A stretch of DNA of 64,000 nt from Vibrio lentus (GCF_030409755.1 NZ_JAUFQE010000002.1:1612001-1676000); one strand, 5' to 3'; numbered from the stretch's first letter, positions 17,867 to 28,318 are shown. The notes: generated from the letters alone by a model not told the origin. Made by a program: numbers and translations.

Positions 17867-18253
17867 CTACACCATACAAGCATCTTCAAGGTCGATTTCA
17901 AAATCAACGGGCGGTAAGTTTATTAAGTGCTTGCTCGTATCATTCAGTAAATCTACTTTTGCGGGCTTCCCTACTTCGTTTGTGTAGATGGTCGCAAGAT
18001 AAAGCTTGTCTGATCGGTGGAACGCATCATGAAAGCTCACCTCTTTATTTAGCAAGCTGGCTAACAATGGTTTGGTTACCGGAATGTAAGCCCACTTAAT
18101 GCATTGGCCGGCGTCGTAATCCCCACTCCAATAAACCATGAACCTTTGAGTGTTTTCATTCTTAACCGAAAAGCACTTCGGCCCTAAGACGTCTTGATAT
18201 ACTTCCAGTAGTTCCAATTTACCTAGCTGTGTGCCTGTTGGGAGTAAGTTCAT
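17867..18253 (-). CDS. DUF6575-like small protein, probably SOS-controlled
   Basis: 128 residues, soluble, no signal peptide. It begins MNLLPTGTQLGKLELLEVYQ and continues with FMVYWSGDYDAGQCIKWAYI; alternating strands and short helices suggest a compact alpha/beta fold. The pattern resembles the DUF6575 family as I remember it, which has no known function. GAGGAAC lies seven bases before the ATG. A near-consensus LexA box lies 62 bases upstream and nothing else in that gap reads leftward, so DNA damage should induce it. It stands alone between the hdeA-like unit and trxB, in a place likely to accept accessory genes. Confidence 0.6.
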   Translation of the reverse strand: MNLLPTGTQLGKLELLEVYQDVLGPKCFSVKNENTQRFMVYWSGDYDAGQCIKWAYIPVTKPLLASLLNKEVSFHDAFHRSDKLYLATIYTNEVGKPAKVDLLNDTSKHLINLPPVDFEIDLEDACMV

Positions 18254-18314
18254 CGCTCGTTCCTCATCTTTCTAACGTTGCCTATCAAACCTTGTCTATA
18301 ATCTTATAGTTAAA

Positions 18315-18334
18315 TACTGTTTTTATATACAGTT
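18315..18334. promoter_or_regulatory. LexA (SOS) box
   Basis: TACTGTTTTTATATACAGTT fits the LexA consensus: CTGT and ACAG spaced by eight A/T bases, with TACTG/CAGT flanks. It lies 62 bases before the leftward small gene and 233 bases before trxB, so the small gene is the natural target. The remaining gap (18254-18566) holds the trxB promoter, not placed. Confidence 0.8.
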
Positions 18335-18527
18335 ATTTGGACATGTTTTGATATGGCCGCTCGAAATTGAAAAGGCGGCAGCAGCAATACTTAAAGAAGA
18401 CGGTAATTTCACCGATCTTTAAACCACGAAAACGTTTGTCTCCATTAAGTTCTAACCTATAACGATTAATTACACTTCACCCCTTGTTTAACCTTTTATT
18501 GCCTCCATATTTTCCATACAATCCTAA

Positions 18528-19526
<999 letters not shown>

Positions 19527-19607
19527 ATCTGAGATTGCAGATTTGATTATCGGTGCTCTCGCCTCAGTAGATGCAGGGCGTCATCACATTTTGTTGTAAA
19601 TCCCTAG

Positions 19608-19637
19608 AGCCCAGTGGTATATCCACTGGGCTTTCTT
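19608..19637 (+). terminator. Terminator of trxB
   Basis: AGCCCAGTGG and CCACTGGGCT arms (10 bp) around TATAT, followed by TTCTTTT. Confidence 0.88.
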
Positions 19638-19687
19638 TTGTATACTAGCCGCCCTCAACAAATAATAATTATCATTAAGCCTTCATA

Positions 19688-21472
19688 ATGGATAAGAAAA
19701 AACAACGCAGCTTGAACAAGTGGCTTAAGCAACAGAGTAAGTTAGCGAAACGCTGGCTTATGATTGCGATTAGCCTTGGCGTACTTTCAAGCGTGTTCTT
19801 AATTGCTCAAGCAGCTCTTCTCGCCTCTATTCTTCACCAGCTGATCATCGAGAATGTCGATAAATCTGAACTGGTTGGTCATTTCGCAGGCTTGGCATTA
19901 TCGGTCGTTGGCCGTGCTGGCTGTACATGGGGACGTGAAATCGCAGGTTATCGCTGTGGTGAACAAATCCGTGTCTACATCAGGCAACTCATCCTAGATA
20001 AATTACGTGAGTTAGGCCCTGCTTACATTAAAGGTAAACCTGCCGGTACGTGGGCAACGCTGTTGCTAGAACAAGTAGAAGACATGCAAGACTTCTTCTC
20101 TCGTTACTTACCTCAGATGTCTCTGTCGGTAATGATTCCATTCATTATTTTGGTCGTGGTATTTCCAGTAAACTGGGCAGCAGGACTGATCTTCTTGATT
20201 ACTGCTCCATTGGTACCGATGTTCATGGCACTTGTTGGTATGAAAGCGGCCGATGCAAACCGTAAAAACTTCAAAGCGCTGCAGCGTCTTTCTGGTCACT
20301 TTTACGACCGTCTTCAGTCAATGACGACTATCCGTCTATTTGATCGCACCAACGCTGAAACAGAAGTACTTAAAGGTGCATCTGAAGTGTTCAGAACGCG
20401 CACGATGGACGTGTTGAAAATCGCTTTCTTGTCTTCTGCGGTACTTGAGTTCTTCACGTCGATCTCTATCGCGATGACGGCGGTTTACTTTGGTTTCACT
20501 TACATCGGTGAACTGAACTTCGGTCACTACGGTGCAGGCATTACTCTATTCGCGGGTTTGTTCATCCTTATCTTAGCGCCAGAGTTTTACCAACCTCTGC
20601 GTGACTTGGGTACTTTCTACCACGCGAAACAACAAGCGGTTGGCGCAGCCGAAAGTATTGTCGAGTTCCTAGAAACAGACATCACTAAGGTTAAATCAGG
20701 CAACACTCAGCTCGATCCGGCTCAAGGCATCAATATTGAAGCTACCGACCTAAAAGTGTTAAGCCCTGAAGGCGTTCAATTAGTTGGTCCTATCTCGTTC
20801 GCATTGAACACTCGCCAATCGACTGCATTAGTTGGCCCAAGTGGTGCGGGTAAAACAAGTTTGATCAACGCCATCCTTGGTTTCATGCCTTATGAAGGAA
20901 GCTTGAAAATCAATGGTATTGAACTGCGTGACTTAGACTTAGCCTCTTGGCGAAAAACCATTAGCTGGGTTGGTCAAAACCCGTTACTACTGCACGGCAG
21001 CATTCATGACAACGTCACCCTAGGTAAGCATGATATCGCTGACCAAGTTGTCGAGAATGCACTTGAGCAATCATTTGCTAGCGAATTTGTAAACGAGCAC
21101 GGCTTGGATTACATGATTTCTGATCGCTCTGGTGGCCTGTCTGTTGGTCAATCTCAGCGTTTGGCTCTGGCTCGCGCAATGATTCAAGATGGCCAGTTCT
21201 GGTTGTTAGATGAACCAACTGCCAGCCTAGATACTCGTAGTGAACAGTTAGTGATGAAAGGCATCAATAGCAATATTGAAAGCCGCACTGCCCTGCTTGT
21301 GACGCACCAACTCGCTCCTCTTAAATCAGTCGATAATATTCTGGTGATGCGTGATGGTGGTCTGGTTGAACAAGGTCATTACTCTCAGCTTTCAACTGCG
21401 GGTGGTTTGTTCGAAGAGATGCTGAACGCGAACTTAGCTCAACAAGATAATAAGGGTAATTTAGATGCGTGA
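19688..21472 (+). CDS. cydD: Thiol reductant ABC exporter, CydD subunit
   Basis: 594 residues: six-helix membrane domain (about 20-325) fused to an ATPase domain. Walker A is GPSGAGKTSL, the signature is LSVGQSQRL (Val in place of the usual Gly), and Walker B is FWLLDEPTASLD. CydD and CydC form a heterodimer that moves cysteine and glutathione to the periplasm, needed for cytochrome bd and c-type cytochrome assembly. That fits the many haem proteins of the nrf block. It overlaps cydC by eight bases, so translation is coupled. Confidence 0.96.
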   Translation: MDKKKQRSLNKWLKQQSKLAKRWLMIAISLGVLSSVFLIAQAALLASILHQLIIENVDKSELVGHFAGLALSVVGRAGCTWGREIAGYRCGEQIRVYIRQLILDKLRELGPAYIKGKPAGTWATLLLEQVEDMQDFFSRYLPQMSLSVMIPFIILVVVFPVNWAAGLIFLITAPLVPMFMALVGMKAADANRKNFKALQRLSGHFYDRLQSMTTIRLFDRTNAETEVLKGASEVFRTRTMDVLKIAFLSSAVLEFFTSISIAMTAVYFGFTYIGELNFGHYGAGITLFAGLFILILAPEFYQPLRDLGTFYHAKQQAVGAAESIVEFLETDITKVKSGNTQLDPAQGINIEATDLKVLSPEGVQLVGPISFALNTRQSTALVGPSGAGKTSLINAILGFMPYEGSLKINGIELRDLDLASWRKTISWVGQNPLLLHGSIHDNVTLGKHDIADQVVENALEQSFASEFVNEHGLDYMISDRSGGLSVGQSQRLALARAMIQDGQFWLLDEPTASLDTRSEQLVMKGINSNIESRTALLVTHQLAPLKSVDNILVMRDGGLVEQGHYSQLSTAGGLFEEMLNANLAQQDNKGNLDA

Positions 21473-23186
21473 TTTACTGCCTTACCTGAAACTCTATAAA
21501 AAGCATTGGTTTGGCCTATCGCTAGGCATGCTATTGGCTTTCGCTACTCTGTCGGCTTCTATCGGCTTGTTAACGCTATCAGGCTGGTTCATTTCAGCTT
21601 CTGCGGTTGCAGGCCTTACAATTGCACGTGAAACCTTCAACTACATGCTGCCGGGCGGCGGTGTACGTGGTTTGGCAATGAGCCGTACTGCGGGTCGTTG
21701 GGGTGAACGTGTTGTCAGCCACAATGCAACATTCAAACTGTTAACTGATCTGCGTATCTTCTTCTTCAAGAAGCTGGCTCCGCTGATCCCAGGTCGTATC
21801 TCAAACCTTCGTGACGCAGACTTACTCAACCGTTTGGTTGCTGATGTTGACGCCATGGATCACGTGTACTTGCGCTTAGTAAGCCCAGTGACGGTTGGTG
21901 TGTTCGGGATTTTCTTCCTGACTCTGTTCTTGATGTGGTTCGATAGCTCACTAGGTTTGATCTTAGGTTCTATCCTTCTGATCATGCTGTTGGTTTGGCC
22001 AATCTTGTTCTACAAGCTGGGCAAGCGTAACGGCGGCGAACTGACACAGAACAAAGCGGATCTTCGTGTAACGACACTAGATTGGATTGAAGGCTACAGC
22101 GAACTGACTCTGTTCGGTGCGGAAGAGCGTTACCGTAATGCGATTCTAGAGACACAACACAAGCTGATGGCAAATCAGTTTGTAAACGCTAACCTAACCG
22201 GTATGGCGTCAGCTGCGCTAATGCTGTTCAACGGTTTGACACTGGTTCTGATGCTTTGGCTTGCGGCTGATGGTGTGGGTGGTAATGCACCAGACCCGTT
22301 CATCGCGCTAATGGCTTTCGCTACTATGGCAAGTTTTGAATTGTTGATGCCAATTGCAGGCGCGTTCCAGCATTTAGGTCAAACTCTGTCTTCAGCACGT
22401 CGCTTAAATGAAGTGATTCTGTCGGAGCCTGAAGTTCAGTTTGCTGAAGAGAAGCTCGACATCAACAAGCCGCTGGATATTACGTTCTCAAACGTGACGT
22501 TCAACTACCCTGATTCTGAGCGCAGTGTTCTGAACGCTGTTGACCTAACGATTCCTGCAACGAACAAGGTTGCGATTGTGGGTCAAACGGGTTCTGGCAA
22601 ATCGACTCTGATTCAGCTTCTAACTCGCTACTGGGACCCGAAAAAGGGTTACATCTCTATCGCGGGCATTGAACTGACGCAGTGGAATGAATCACAGCTT
22701 CGTGAATCTATCAGTGTGGTAAGCCAACGTGTCGACATTCTAAATGGCACTTTGCGTGACAACTTGTTGATTGCAAAACCAGAAGCGACCGATGATCACT
22801 TAGCGAATATCCTAAAAGACGTTGGCCTAGAAAAGCTGCTTGAGAATAACGCGCTTGATAGCTGGTTAGGTGACGGTGGTCGTCAACTGTCTGGTGGTGA
22901 GAAGCGCCGTATTGGTATCGCACGTGCGATTCTTCATGATGCCCCTATCCTGCTTCTAGATGAGCCGACAGAAGGCTTAGATAAGCAAACTGAGCAGAGC
23001 ATCATGGCGCTGTTCGAGAAGCACTTCGAAGGCAAGACGGTTATCTTCATTACGCACCGTTTGATTGGTCTGGAATCGATGGATTCGATCGTTCTGATTG
23101 AACAAGGCGAAATTGTTGAACACGGCTCTCATGATAAACTGTTAAACGAAGCAGGACGTTATTTCCAACTTCGTCAGGCAATCTAG
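21465..23186 (+). CDS. cydC: Thiol reductant ABC exporter, CydC subunit
   Basis: 573 residues: membrane domain (about 15-320) then ATPase with Walker A GQTGSGKSTL, signature LSGGEKRRIG and Walker B ILLLDEPTEGLD followed by the switch His in FITHR. It is the partner of CydD in the heterodimeric thiol exporter. Starts inside the end of cydD. A strong terminator follows by 33 bases, closing the two-gene unit. Confidence 0.96.
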   Translation: MRDLLPYLKLYKKHWFGLSLGMLLAFATLSASIGLLTLSGWFISASAVAGLTIARETFNYMLPGGGVRGLAMSRTAGRWGERVVSHNATFKLLTDLRIFFFKKLAPLIPGRISNLRDADLLNRLVADVDAMDHVYLRLVSPVTVGVFGIFFLTLFLMWFDSSLGLILGSILLIMLLVWPILFYKLGKRNGGELTQNKADLRVTTLDWIEGYSELTLFGAEERYRNAILETQHKLMANQFVNANLTGMASAALMLFNGLTLVLMLWLAADGVGGNAPDPFIALMAFATMASFELLMPIAGAFQHLGQTLSSARRLNEVILSEPEVQFAEEKLDINKPLDITFSNVTFNYPDSERSVLNAVDLTIPATNKVAIVGQTGSGKSTLIQLLTRYWDPKKGYISIAGIELTQWNESQLRESISVVSQRVDILNGTLRDNLLIAKPEATDDHLANILKDVGLEKLLENNALDSWLGDGGRQLSGGEKRRIGIARAILHDAPILLLDEPTEGLDKQTEQSIMALFEKHFEGKTVIFITHRLIGLESMDSIVLIEQGEIVEHGSHDKLLNEAGRYFQLRQAI

Positions 23187-23219
23187 TTAGCCTGCTTTCA
23201 CAGCTTAAGTAAATCATTC

Positions 23220-23249
23220 AAAGCCCGAGTTTATACTCGGGCTTTTTAT
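23220..23249 (+). terminator. Terminator of cydDC
   Basis: AAAGCCCGAG and CTCGGGCTTT arms around TTTATA, followed by more T. Confidence 0.9.
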
Positions 23250-23399
23250 TGCCTGTCACCTTTGATTTTCTCTGAATACCGCAATCCATCAATCCGAATT
23301 TATAACTCTCATTCGGTTATTGATATCGGAGTTAATGCCCAAAGCGACATTCAAAATCATAAGGTTTGGCGAAGAAGGCGAAGGGTAAAATAAGAATGA

Positions 23400-24176
23400 T
23401 TACTCAAGCTTATTCGTTGGGTATGACTTGGGGAAATCTAAATAATAGCCTTGGTAGTAATCTGCACCGTATCGAGCTGCCGTTTTGAGGTTGTCGCTAT
23501 TTTCGATACCTTCGAATATGACTTTAATGCCTTGTAAACTCGTTATTGTATCGATCTCTGCAAGGAGGTTGTTTTCTGTCAATTCGTTCAGGCCAAATTC
23601 AATCAACATTTCCCGACTTACTTTGATGTAGTTAGGTTGTACCACCGCCATACGGCTATAGCCTGACCAACCTGTTCCAAAATCGTCTAACGCGAAAGAT
23701 ATACCTATGCTCTTTAGATAGGCCGTACCTTTATGTAAGCTTTCAATATCCGCCAGAGGACAATAATCCTCTACGATTTCAACAACAATCTGGCTCAAGT
23801 CAACTTGCTCTTGTTTGATCAATGGAAGGTACAGATTGTCTAAGTCTTGCTCATGTGCGAAATATTTGAAGAAACAGGGAGTCAGATTCAGAAATAATTT
23901 GGTTTCTCGATCATAAATATTCGAGTTTCTGAAATTCCTCAAATGCATAATGTTCAGGAAAAACTTGAATCTAAACTCCGCCTTTTCGCCAAAGTCTTCG
24001 AGTATCTTGAAAAACTTTTTTATGTCGACGCTCTCTCCTTGCATCTCAATACGGCAAAGCGCTTCGTACCCAAACACCGTTTGACTGTCGTGATTGATGG
24101 ATTGAAATACGCTGTGTACTTGATATCCAAGCACTGTCATCTCATATCGATGGTTGTCTGTGTTCCACTCAAGCAT
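23400..24176 (-). CDS. EAL-domain cyclic-di-GMP phosphodiesterase
   Basis: 258 residues, a stand-alone EAL domain with no sensory or membrane part. Catalytic features are all present: EAL at 38-40 in GYEALCR, the metal Asn in FLNLTP, Glu in VEIVED, the DDFGTGWSGYS loop, Lys in IKVSREML and Glu in FEGIEN. It should therefore degrade cyclic-di-GMP to pGpG and favour motility over biofilm. It follows a small gene by nine bases, which is its probable operon partner and possibly a regulator of activity. Confidence 0.88.
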   Translation of the reverse strand: MLEWNTDNHRYEMTVLGYQVHSVFQSINHDSQTVFGYEALCRIEMQGESVDIKKFFKILEDFGEKAEFRFKFFLNIMHLRNFRNSNIYDRETKLFLNLTPCFFKYFAHEQDLDNLYLPLIKQEQVDLSQIVVEIVEDYCPLADIESLHKGTAYLKSIGISFALDDFGTGWSGYSRMAVVQPNYIKVSREMLIEFGLNELTENNLLAEIDTITSLQGIKVIFEGIENSDNLKTAARYGADYYQGYYLDFPKSYPTNKLE

Positions 24177-24185
24177 AGGGCGATC

Positions 24186-24476
24186 TCACTTAGGTTGATT
24201 TGTGTTACACAACAACTTCATCGAATCCAATAATATCGCTTCCGCTTCTTCTAACTCCATATTTTGAGCAAACACCACTTCCGCCGCTACCAACTCTTTA
24301 ATGTGATCCATCAAGGTTTGTCGATCATCCTCAGAGATGTTTTTGCTGCGTAGGTTACACAATCGAATCAACAGGCTTATCACATCCAACCCTTGTGATT
24401 CGACACAAGCAAGTTGTTTATACTCTTCAATACCATCCAAGGTATTCGTAACACATTCTTTAGAAACGACTTTCAT
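24186..24476 (-). CDS. Small helical protein upstream of the EAL gene, unknown function
   Basis: 96 residues starting MKVVSKECVTNTLDGIEEYK; mostly predicted helix, acidic, with five Cys and no signal peptide. The ATG at 24476 follows GGAGTAGGA; the open frame upstream to 24536 lacks a ribosome site. Not recognised. Close coupling with the EAL gene (nine bases) suggests it feeds a signal to that enzyme. Confidence 0.65.
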   Translation of the reverse strand: MKVVSKECVTNTLDGIEEYKQLACVESQGLDVISLLIRLCNLRSKNISEDDRQTLMDHIKELVAAEVVFAQNMELEEAEAILLDSMKLLCNTNQPK

Positions 24477-24733
24477 TCCTACTCCAAAACAAGCAACGCT
24501 ACTGATTATCCCTCTAACTGGTGATCTTCTATCCATGAATTAGCCGTTGATACTACGTAGACAAAACCTAAATCACCTCATGCAAAAATAACGAAAAACA
24601 CACCAAATCTACATTCCACATATTTTTCAAACGAACCTGATTTTTGATGGCTAAAACTAAGAAAAAAAATAGAATCGACGGCAAATAGGTTAAGCGCAAT
24701 AACGACGACAATAATTAATTTTTGAGAAATAGA

Positions 24734-25588
24734 ATGGATAACGATAATTCACTAGTAATTAATGACGAGTTACATATCAACCTAAGCGATCGTTCAATCA
24801 CCAATATAGAAAACAACACCTTAATCAAATTAAGGCCAAAACCTTTTCTTGTTTTACTTTATCTAGATACTCATCGTGGCCGTTGTATTAGTAAGGATGA
24901 ACTTTTTTCCGAGTGTTGGAATGGTGCTATCGTATCCGATCAATCACTCACGAATACAATCAGTACACTAAGGAAAGCACTCAATACGATTGGAATCGTC
25001 AATATTAAGCTGACAACCATCAGTAAAGCTGGCTATTTACTGGAAGATACAACCACGGATGAACAAGCCGATGAGTTAGGTCAGCTCAGAATAGAAAATC
25101 ACGACTCGGCTGATTGCCAAACTCAAGAATTACAGGTCTCCGAAAAGCAGAATGCTAACAAAGACGTTTCGCCCGAACGCGACAAAAAGTATGCACGCCC
25201 AAAAAAGTTAATGATGCTAATGCTCGGCATTACTTCTCTATCGTTAATAAGAGGTTGCTACAACACGAACAGCATTGACAAGAGCATGAATCAACGTTCG
25301 GTATCAACTGAAAACATTTCATACAACCTTGTCGATTATACTGAAACCATAGATCTTGAAACTATTGAGGGAATAATAAGATTAAACTCATACAAAAACT
25401 GTAAGGCTAGCCATATTGATATCACGATAACTCAAAACAAAAATGGCATCTTCGAAACGGATTTTTCGATCATCTACAAAAATAAAGCGCGTAACTATTT
25501 ACAGTCATACAAGGTAAGGAGTGACAGCTCCGAAGTTCGTATCGTACAGCTATCGAGAATACTTAGCTTATGTAAGCTCTCGTTTTAA
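24734..25588 (+). CDS. ToxR-like winged-helix membrane regulator
   Basis: 284 residues. Winged helix at about 10-103 (INDELHINLSDRSIT, LRPKPFLVLLYLDTHRGR, SKDELFSECWNGAIVSDQSL, then TLRKALN and SKAGYLLED). A hydrophilic linker leads to a short hydrophobic segment at about 159-173 and a 110-residue C-terminal part with two Cys (one in YKNCKAS, one in LSLCKLSF) that could pair as in ToxR. The WNGxIxSDQ block is shared with the 553-residue regulator 13 kb away, so both are of the same subfamily. Targets unknown. tpx is the next gene downstream. Confidence 0.8.
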   Translation: MDNDNSLVINDELHINLSDRSITNIENNTLIKLRPKPFLVLLYLDTHRGRCISKDELFSECWNGAIVSDQSLTNTISTLRKALNTIGIVNIKLTTISKAGYLLEDTTTDEQADELGQLRIENHDSADCQTQELQVSEKQNANKDVSPERDKKYARPKKLMMLMLGITSLSLIRGCYNTNSIDKSMNQRSVSTENISYNLVDYTETIDLETIEGIIRLNSYKNCKASHIDITITQNKNGIFETDFSIIYKNKARNYLQSYKVRSDSSEVRIVQLSRILSLCKLSF

Positions 25589-25744
25589 ATAGGTGTGATT
25601 TCTTCTTTATCCGTTGATATAAAAGAATTAAATATTTTAGTTTGGTTTTCATTATCTATTTGTTTGAACAAAACCTTAAGAATCTAGCTAGAGTGCGCTC
25701 GGCTTAAACACAGGGCCGAATCAAACAAATTCAAGAGACTAAAC

Positions 25745-26374
25745 ATGAAAAAAACGCTAACTACGCTAGCTACACTAATACTTACAATGACAATGGCAAC
25801 AACAGTTACCGCTGCGGACTACCTAACCACCAGCGAGACGGCTCCGACAGGCAAAGACAACACACTGACCCTGTTCCACGACACAACACTCAATCTAGTT
25901 GGTAACAATTTGGCTGTGGGTGATGACCTACCTTCGGTCACATTGATGACGAACCAGAATCAACCATACGACACCACAGCGAAAACAGACAAAGTTCGTA
26001 TTTTTAGCGTACTGGCGTCTGTTGATACGCCGGTATGTAACCAGCAAGCACAGGATCTGTCTAACTTTGTAGAAGCGAACCCTGCATTAACAAATAACAT
26101 TGAATTCATCGGCTTAAGTGCAGATACAACGTTCGCTCTAGATCGATTCAAGAAAGAGAAAGACATTACCGATAAACTCACTTTGCTTTCAGATGCAAAA
26201 GACCACGTATTTGGATTTGAGTCAGGCACGCAAATCAGCGAACTAGGCTTACTTGCTCGTACGACTTTCGTTGTCGACAAAAACAACAAAATTGTTCACA
26301 TTCAGCGAGTTCCGGAACTCACTATGGTTCCAGACCTGAACAAAGCAGTTGAAGTAGCGAAAGAGCACTTTTAA
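25745..26374 (+). CDS. tpx: Secreted thiol peroxidase with a single cysteine
   Basis: 209 residues: a peroxiredoxin of the Tpx family that reduces peroxides. It differs from ordinary Tpx (about 165 residues) in two ways. First, it has a clear signal peptide (1-24, VTA-AD), so it works in the periplasm. Second, it has only one Cys: the peroxidatic Cys98 in SVDTPVCNQQ is kept, but the resolving Cys expected in the 'SRFC' helix is absent (DRFKKEK instead). It must be recycled by an outside thiol. An imperfect hairpin (AGTGGGC/GCCCACT, 26387-26412) follows the stop. The family call is secure; the mechanism is inferred. Confidence 0.88.
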   Translation: MKKTLTTLATLILTMTMATTVTAADYLTTSETAPTGKDNTLTLFHDTTLNLVGNNLAVGDDLPSVTLMTNQNQPYDTTAKTDKVRIFSVLASVDTPVCNQQAQDLSNFVEANPALTNNIEFIGLSADTTFALDRFKKEKDITDKLTLLSDAKDHVFGFESGTQISELGLLARTTFVVDKNNKIVHIQRVPELTMVPDLNKAVEVAKEHF

Positions 26375-26978
26375 ACACTGCTCTTCAGTGGGCTGGCTGA
26401 GGCTGGCCCACTTAACCCTCTCTAGAGCAAAATATCGAACAATCGATAGAGACAATCAATTATCACGAGTTCATTTGTAAGCATTATCAATACACAACTT
26501 ACAAAAGCTTACTAAGAGGCAATACCATTTCTTGTAACATGCAGGCTTTATTGCTTGCAGATAACTTGGTTCCCTATGGTATACAAACTCACTATTCCAA
26601 CTCTTGTTCTGACTACGATGCTTACTGCGTGCGGTGGCGGCAGTAGCGGTGGCAAGACCGCTAGCGCCTCAAAGGGTGTCATCGACGCATCAAGCGCAAA
26701 CTCCGTTGTTACCTTAGGGAGCAACTACTCTCTGCACTTGAGTGTTAAGTCGATTACCCCAGGTACTGACAAAAACGTGAACATTGATATTACTCAGTAT
26801 GGTAATACACAGAAAGCGAGCGGCAGTTTCGCGCAAGTTCACGGTATTCCAGAGCGCAATTATAAAACCCAAAGCGATGCAGATATCACCTTCTCCGTCA
26901 CGGCAACAAACTCATCAGGCAAAACGTTCGACGTTGAAAATTTCAATATTTATTACGAAGACTTTAGATCAACAACAA

Positions 26979-26987
26979 CACCTGAAG
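26979..26987. repeat. Target-site duplication, left copy
   Basis: CACCTGAAG, identical to 28310-28318 on the other side of the IS. Nine bases is the duplication length of IS10. Confidence 0.95.
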
Positions 26988-28309
26988 CTTGCGAATCCCC
27001 TCATAATCAGGCTTAAAAACAATGAGGTAGACGTGCATCGCCGTCTTTGATCTAATGAATATCGCTGAACACACATTTCGAACAAGTGGGTTAATAATGC
27101 GCGACATTCAGATTCTACAACAAACCATACAAAACCAATGCCCCTCCATTCACAAAAAACGCGTTAGTTCTCTGATACTTGCTACAAAAAGTGTACTTGA
27201 CGGCTCAGACTTAACGCTGACTAAACTAGGTCGCAAACTAGAAACTAATACCACGGTAAAACATGCGATCAAACGCGTTGATAGACTGCTTGGAAATCGC
27301 CAACTACATCGTGAAAAAGACCTTATTTATAAATGGCATGCCTACTTAATAACGGGCGCTAACCCATGCCCTGTGATCCTTGTGGATTGGTCTGATGTTC
27401 GTGAACAACTTCGTTATATGACGTTAAGAGCATCCGTTGCACTTGATGGTCGAGCCGTCACAATCTTTGAACAAGTTTTTGAGTATGGCCAATACAATTC
27501 ACCGAAAAGTCACCAAACATTCCTCGATAAATTGCAGAGTATTTTGCCGAATAAAATCAGTCCGATCATCGTTTCTGATGCGGGTTTTAGAAATACTTGG
27601 TTCCGCCAAGTTCAGGAGAAAGGTTGGTTTTGGTTAGGTCGTGTCCGAGGTGAAGTATCAATCAAACAACCTCAAAAACCTTGGGTCTCAAATAAAACCT
27701 TTTATCCAAACGCTGTCCATAAACCCAAATATCTTGGCAACTGCTTATTAGCAAAGAGATCACCGATATCTTGTGAAGCCTATGTTTATAAGGGATTAGA
27801 AAAAGGCCGAAAAGCCCAGCGCCATAGTAGAACCAGCCAAAAACACTCCGCTACACATCTCTATCAACGCAGTGCAAAGGAGCCGTGGCTACTCGCGACT
27901 AATGTCCCTCGACATATCTTAAATGAAGTACAAATTACCAATCTGTACGCCAAGCGTATGCAGATAGAAGAAGCCTTCCGCGATCTAAAGAGTACCGCCT
28001 ATGGGATCGCACTTCGTCACAACAGAACTCGCTGTACTAAGCGATTAGATATCCTGCTTCTTATTGCGTTGCTCGCTGAAATCTTGATGTGGTGGAATGG
28101 CCTAATTGCAGTACAAGCCAAATGGCATTTTGACTTCCAAGCCAACAGCATTAAACACCGCCGAGTTCTATCCATACCTCGTCTAGGGAGAGAGGTACGA
28201 AATCATCGGCGATATCAAATTAATGAATCCCAATATCAATGGGGAATGTTCGAATATCAAAGGCTCACACACAACGCAGGACTAGGGAAATTATGAGGGG
28301 ATCCGTCAG
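26988..28309 (+). mobile_element. IS10-like insertion sequence (IS4 family), complete
   Basis: 1322 bp, close to IS10 (1329). The ends are imperfect inverted repeats: CTTGCGAATCCCCTCATAAT at left and, on the opposite strand, CTGACGGATCCCCTCATAAT at right, sharing 17 of 20 bases. Perfect 9-bp target duplications flank it. Dam sites (GATC) occur at 27048-27051 just before the transposase and at 28300-28303 in the right terminal repeat, the same places as in IS10, so methylation probably holds transposition down. Everything needed for movement appears present. Confidence 0.95.
27097..28296 (+). CDS. IS10-like transposase
   Basis: 399 residues against 402 in IS10. The start MRDIQILQQTIQNQCPSIHK aligns with the IS10 protein start, which is why I chose the ATG at 27097 over an earlier one at 27055. 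The DDE residues fall at the IS10 positions: Asp97 in LVDWSDVRE, Asp161 in IVSDAGF and Glu292 in YAKRMQIEEAFRDLK, which also carries the IS4-family YREK-like signature. Ends AGLGKL, as in IS10 (ALGKL). The reading frame is intact, so the enzyme is probably active. Confidence 0.96.
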   Translation: MRDIQILQQTIQNQCPSIHKKRVSSLILATKSVLDGSDLTLTKLGRKLETNTTVKHAIKRVDRLLGNRQLHREKDLIYKWHAYLITGANPCPVILVDWSDVREQLRYMTLRASVALDGRAVTIFEQVFEYGQYNSPKSHQTFLDKLQSILPNKISPIIVSDAGFRNTWFRQVQEKGWFWLGRVRGEVSIKQPQKPWVSNKTFYPNAVHKPKYLGNCLLAKRSPISCEAYVYKGLEKGRKAQRHSRTSQKHSATHLYQRSAKEPWLLATNVPRHILNEVQITNLYAKRMQIEEAFRDLKSTAYGIALRHNRTRCTKRLDILLLIALLAEILMWWNGLIAVQAKWHFDFQANSIKHRRVLSIPRLGREVRNHRRYQINESQYQWGMFEYQRLTHNAGLGKL

Positions 28310-28318
28310 CACCTGAAG
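28310..28318. repeat. Target-site duplication, right copy
   Basis: CACCTGAAG, a perfect match to the left copy, so the insertion is recent. Confidence 0.95.

Noticed and set aside
17678..17917. Rightward frame of 79 codons
   Set aside because: No ribosome site, and it runs into the end of the better supported leftward gene.
18338..18420. Rightward frame ending KAAAAILKEDGNFTDL next to the LexA box
   Set aside because: It has no ATG and would need a TTG start; it may be a gene tail relic, but this is not enough to call it.
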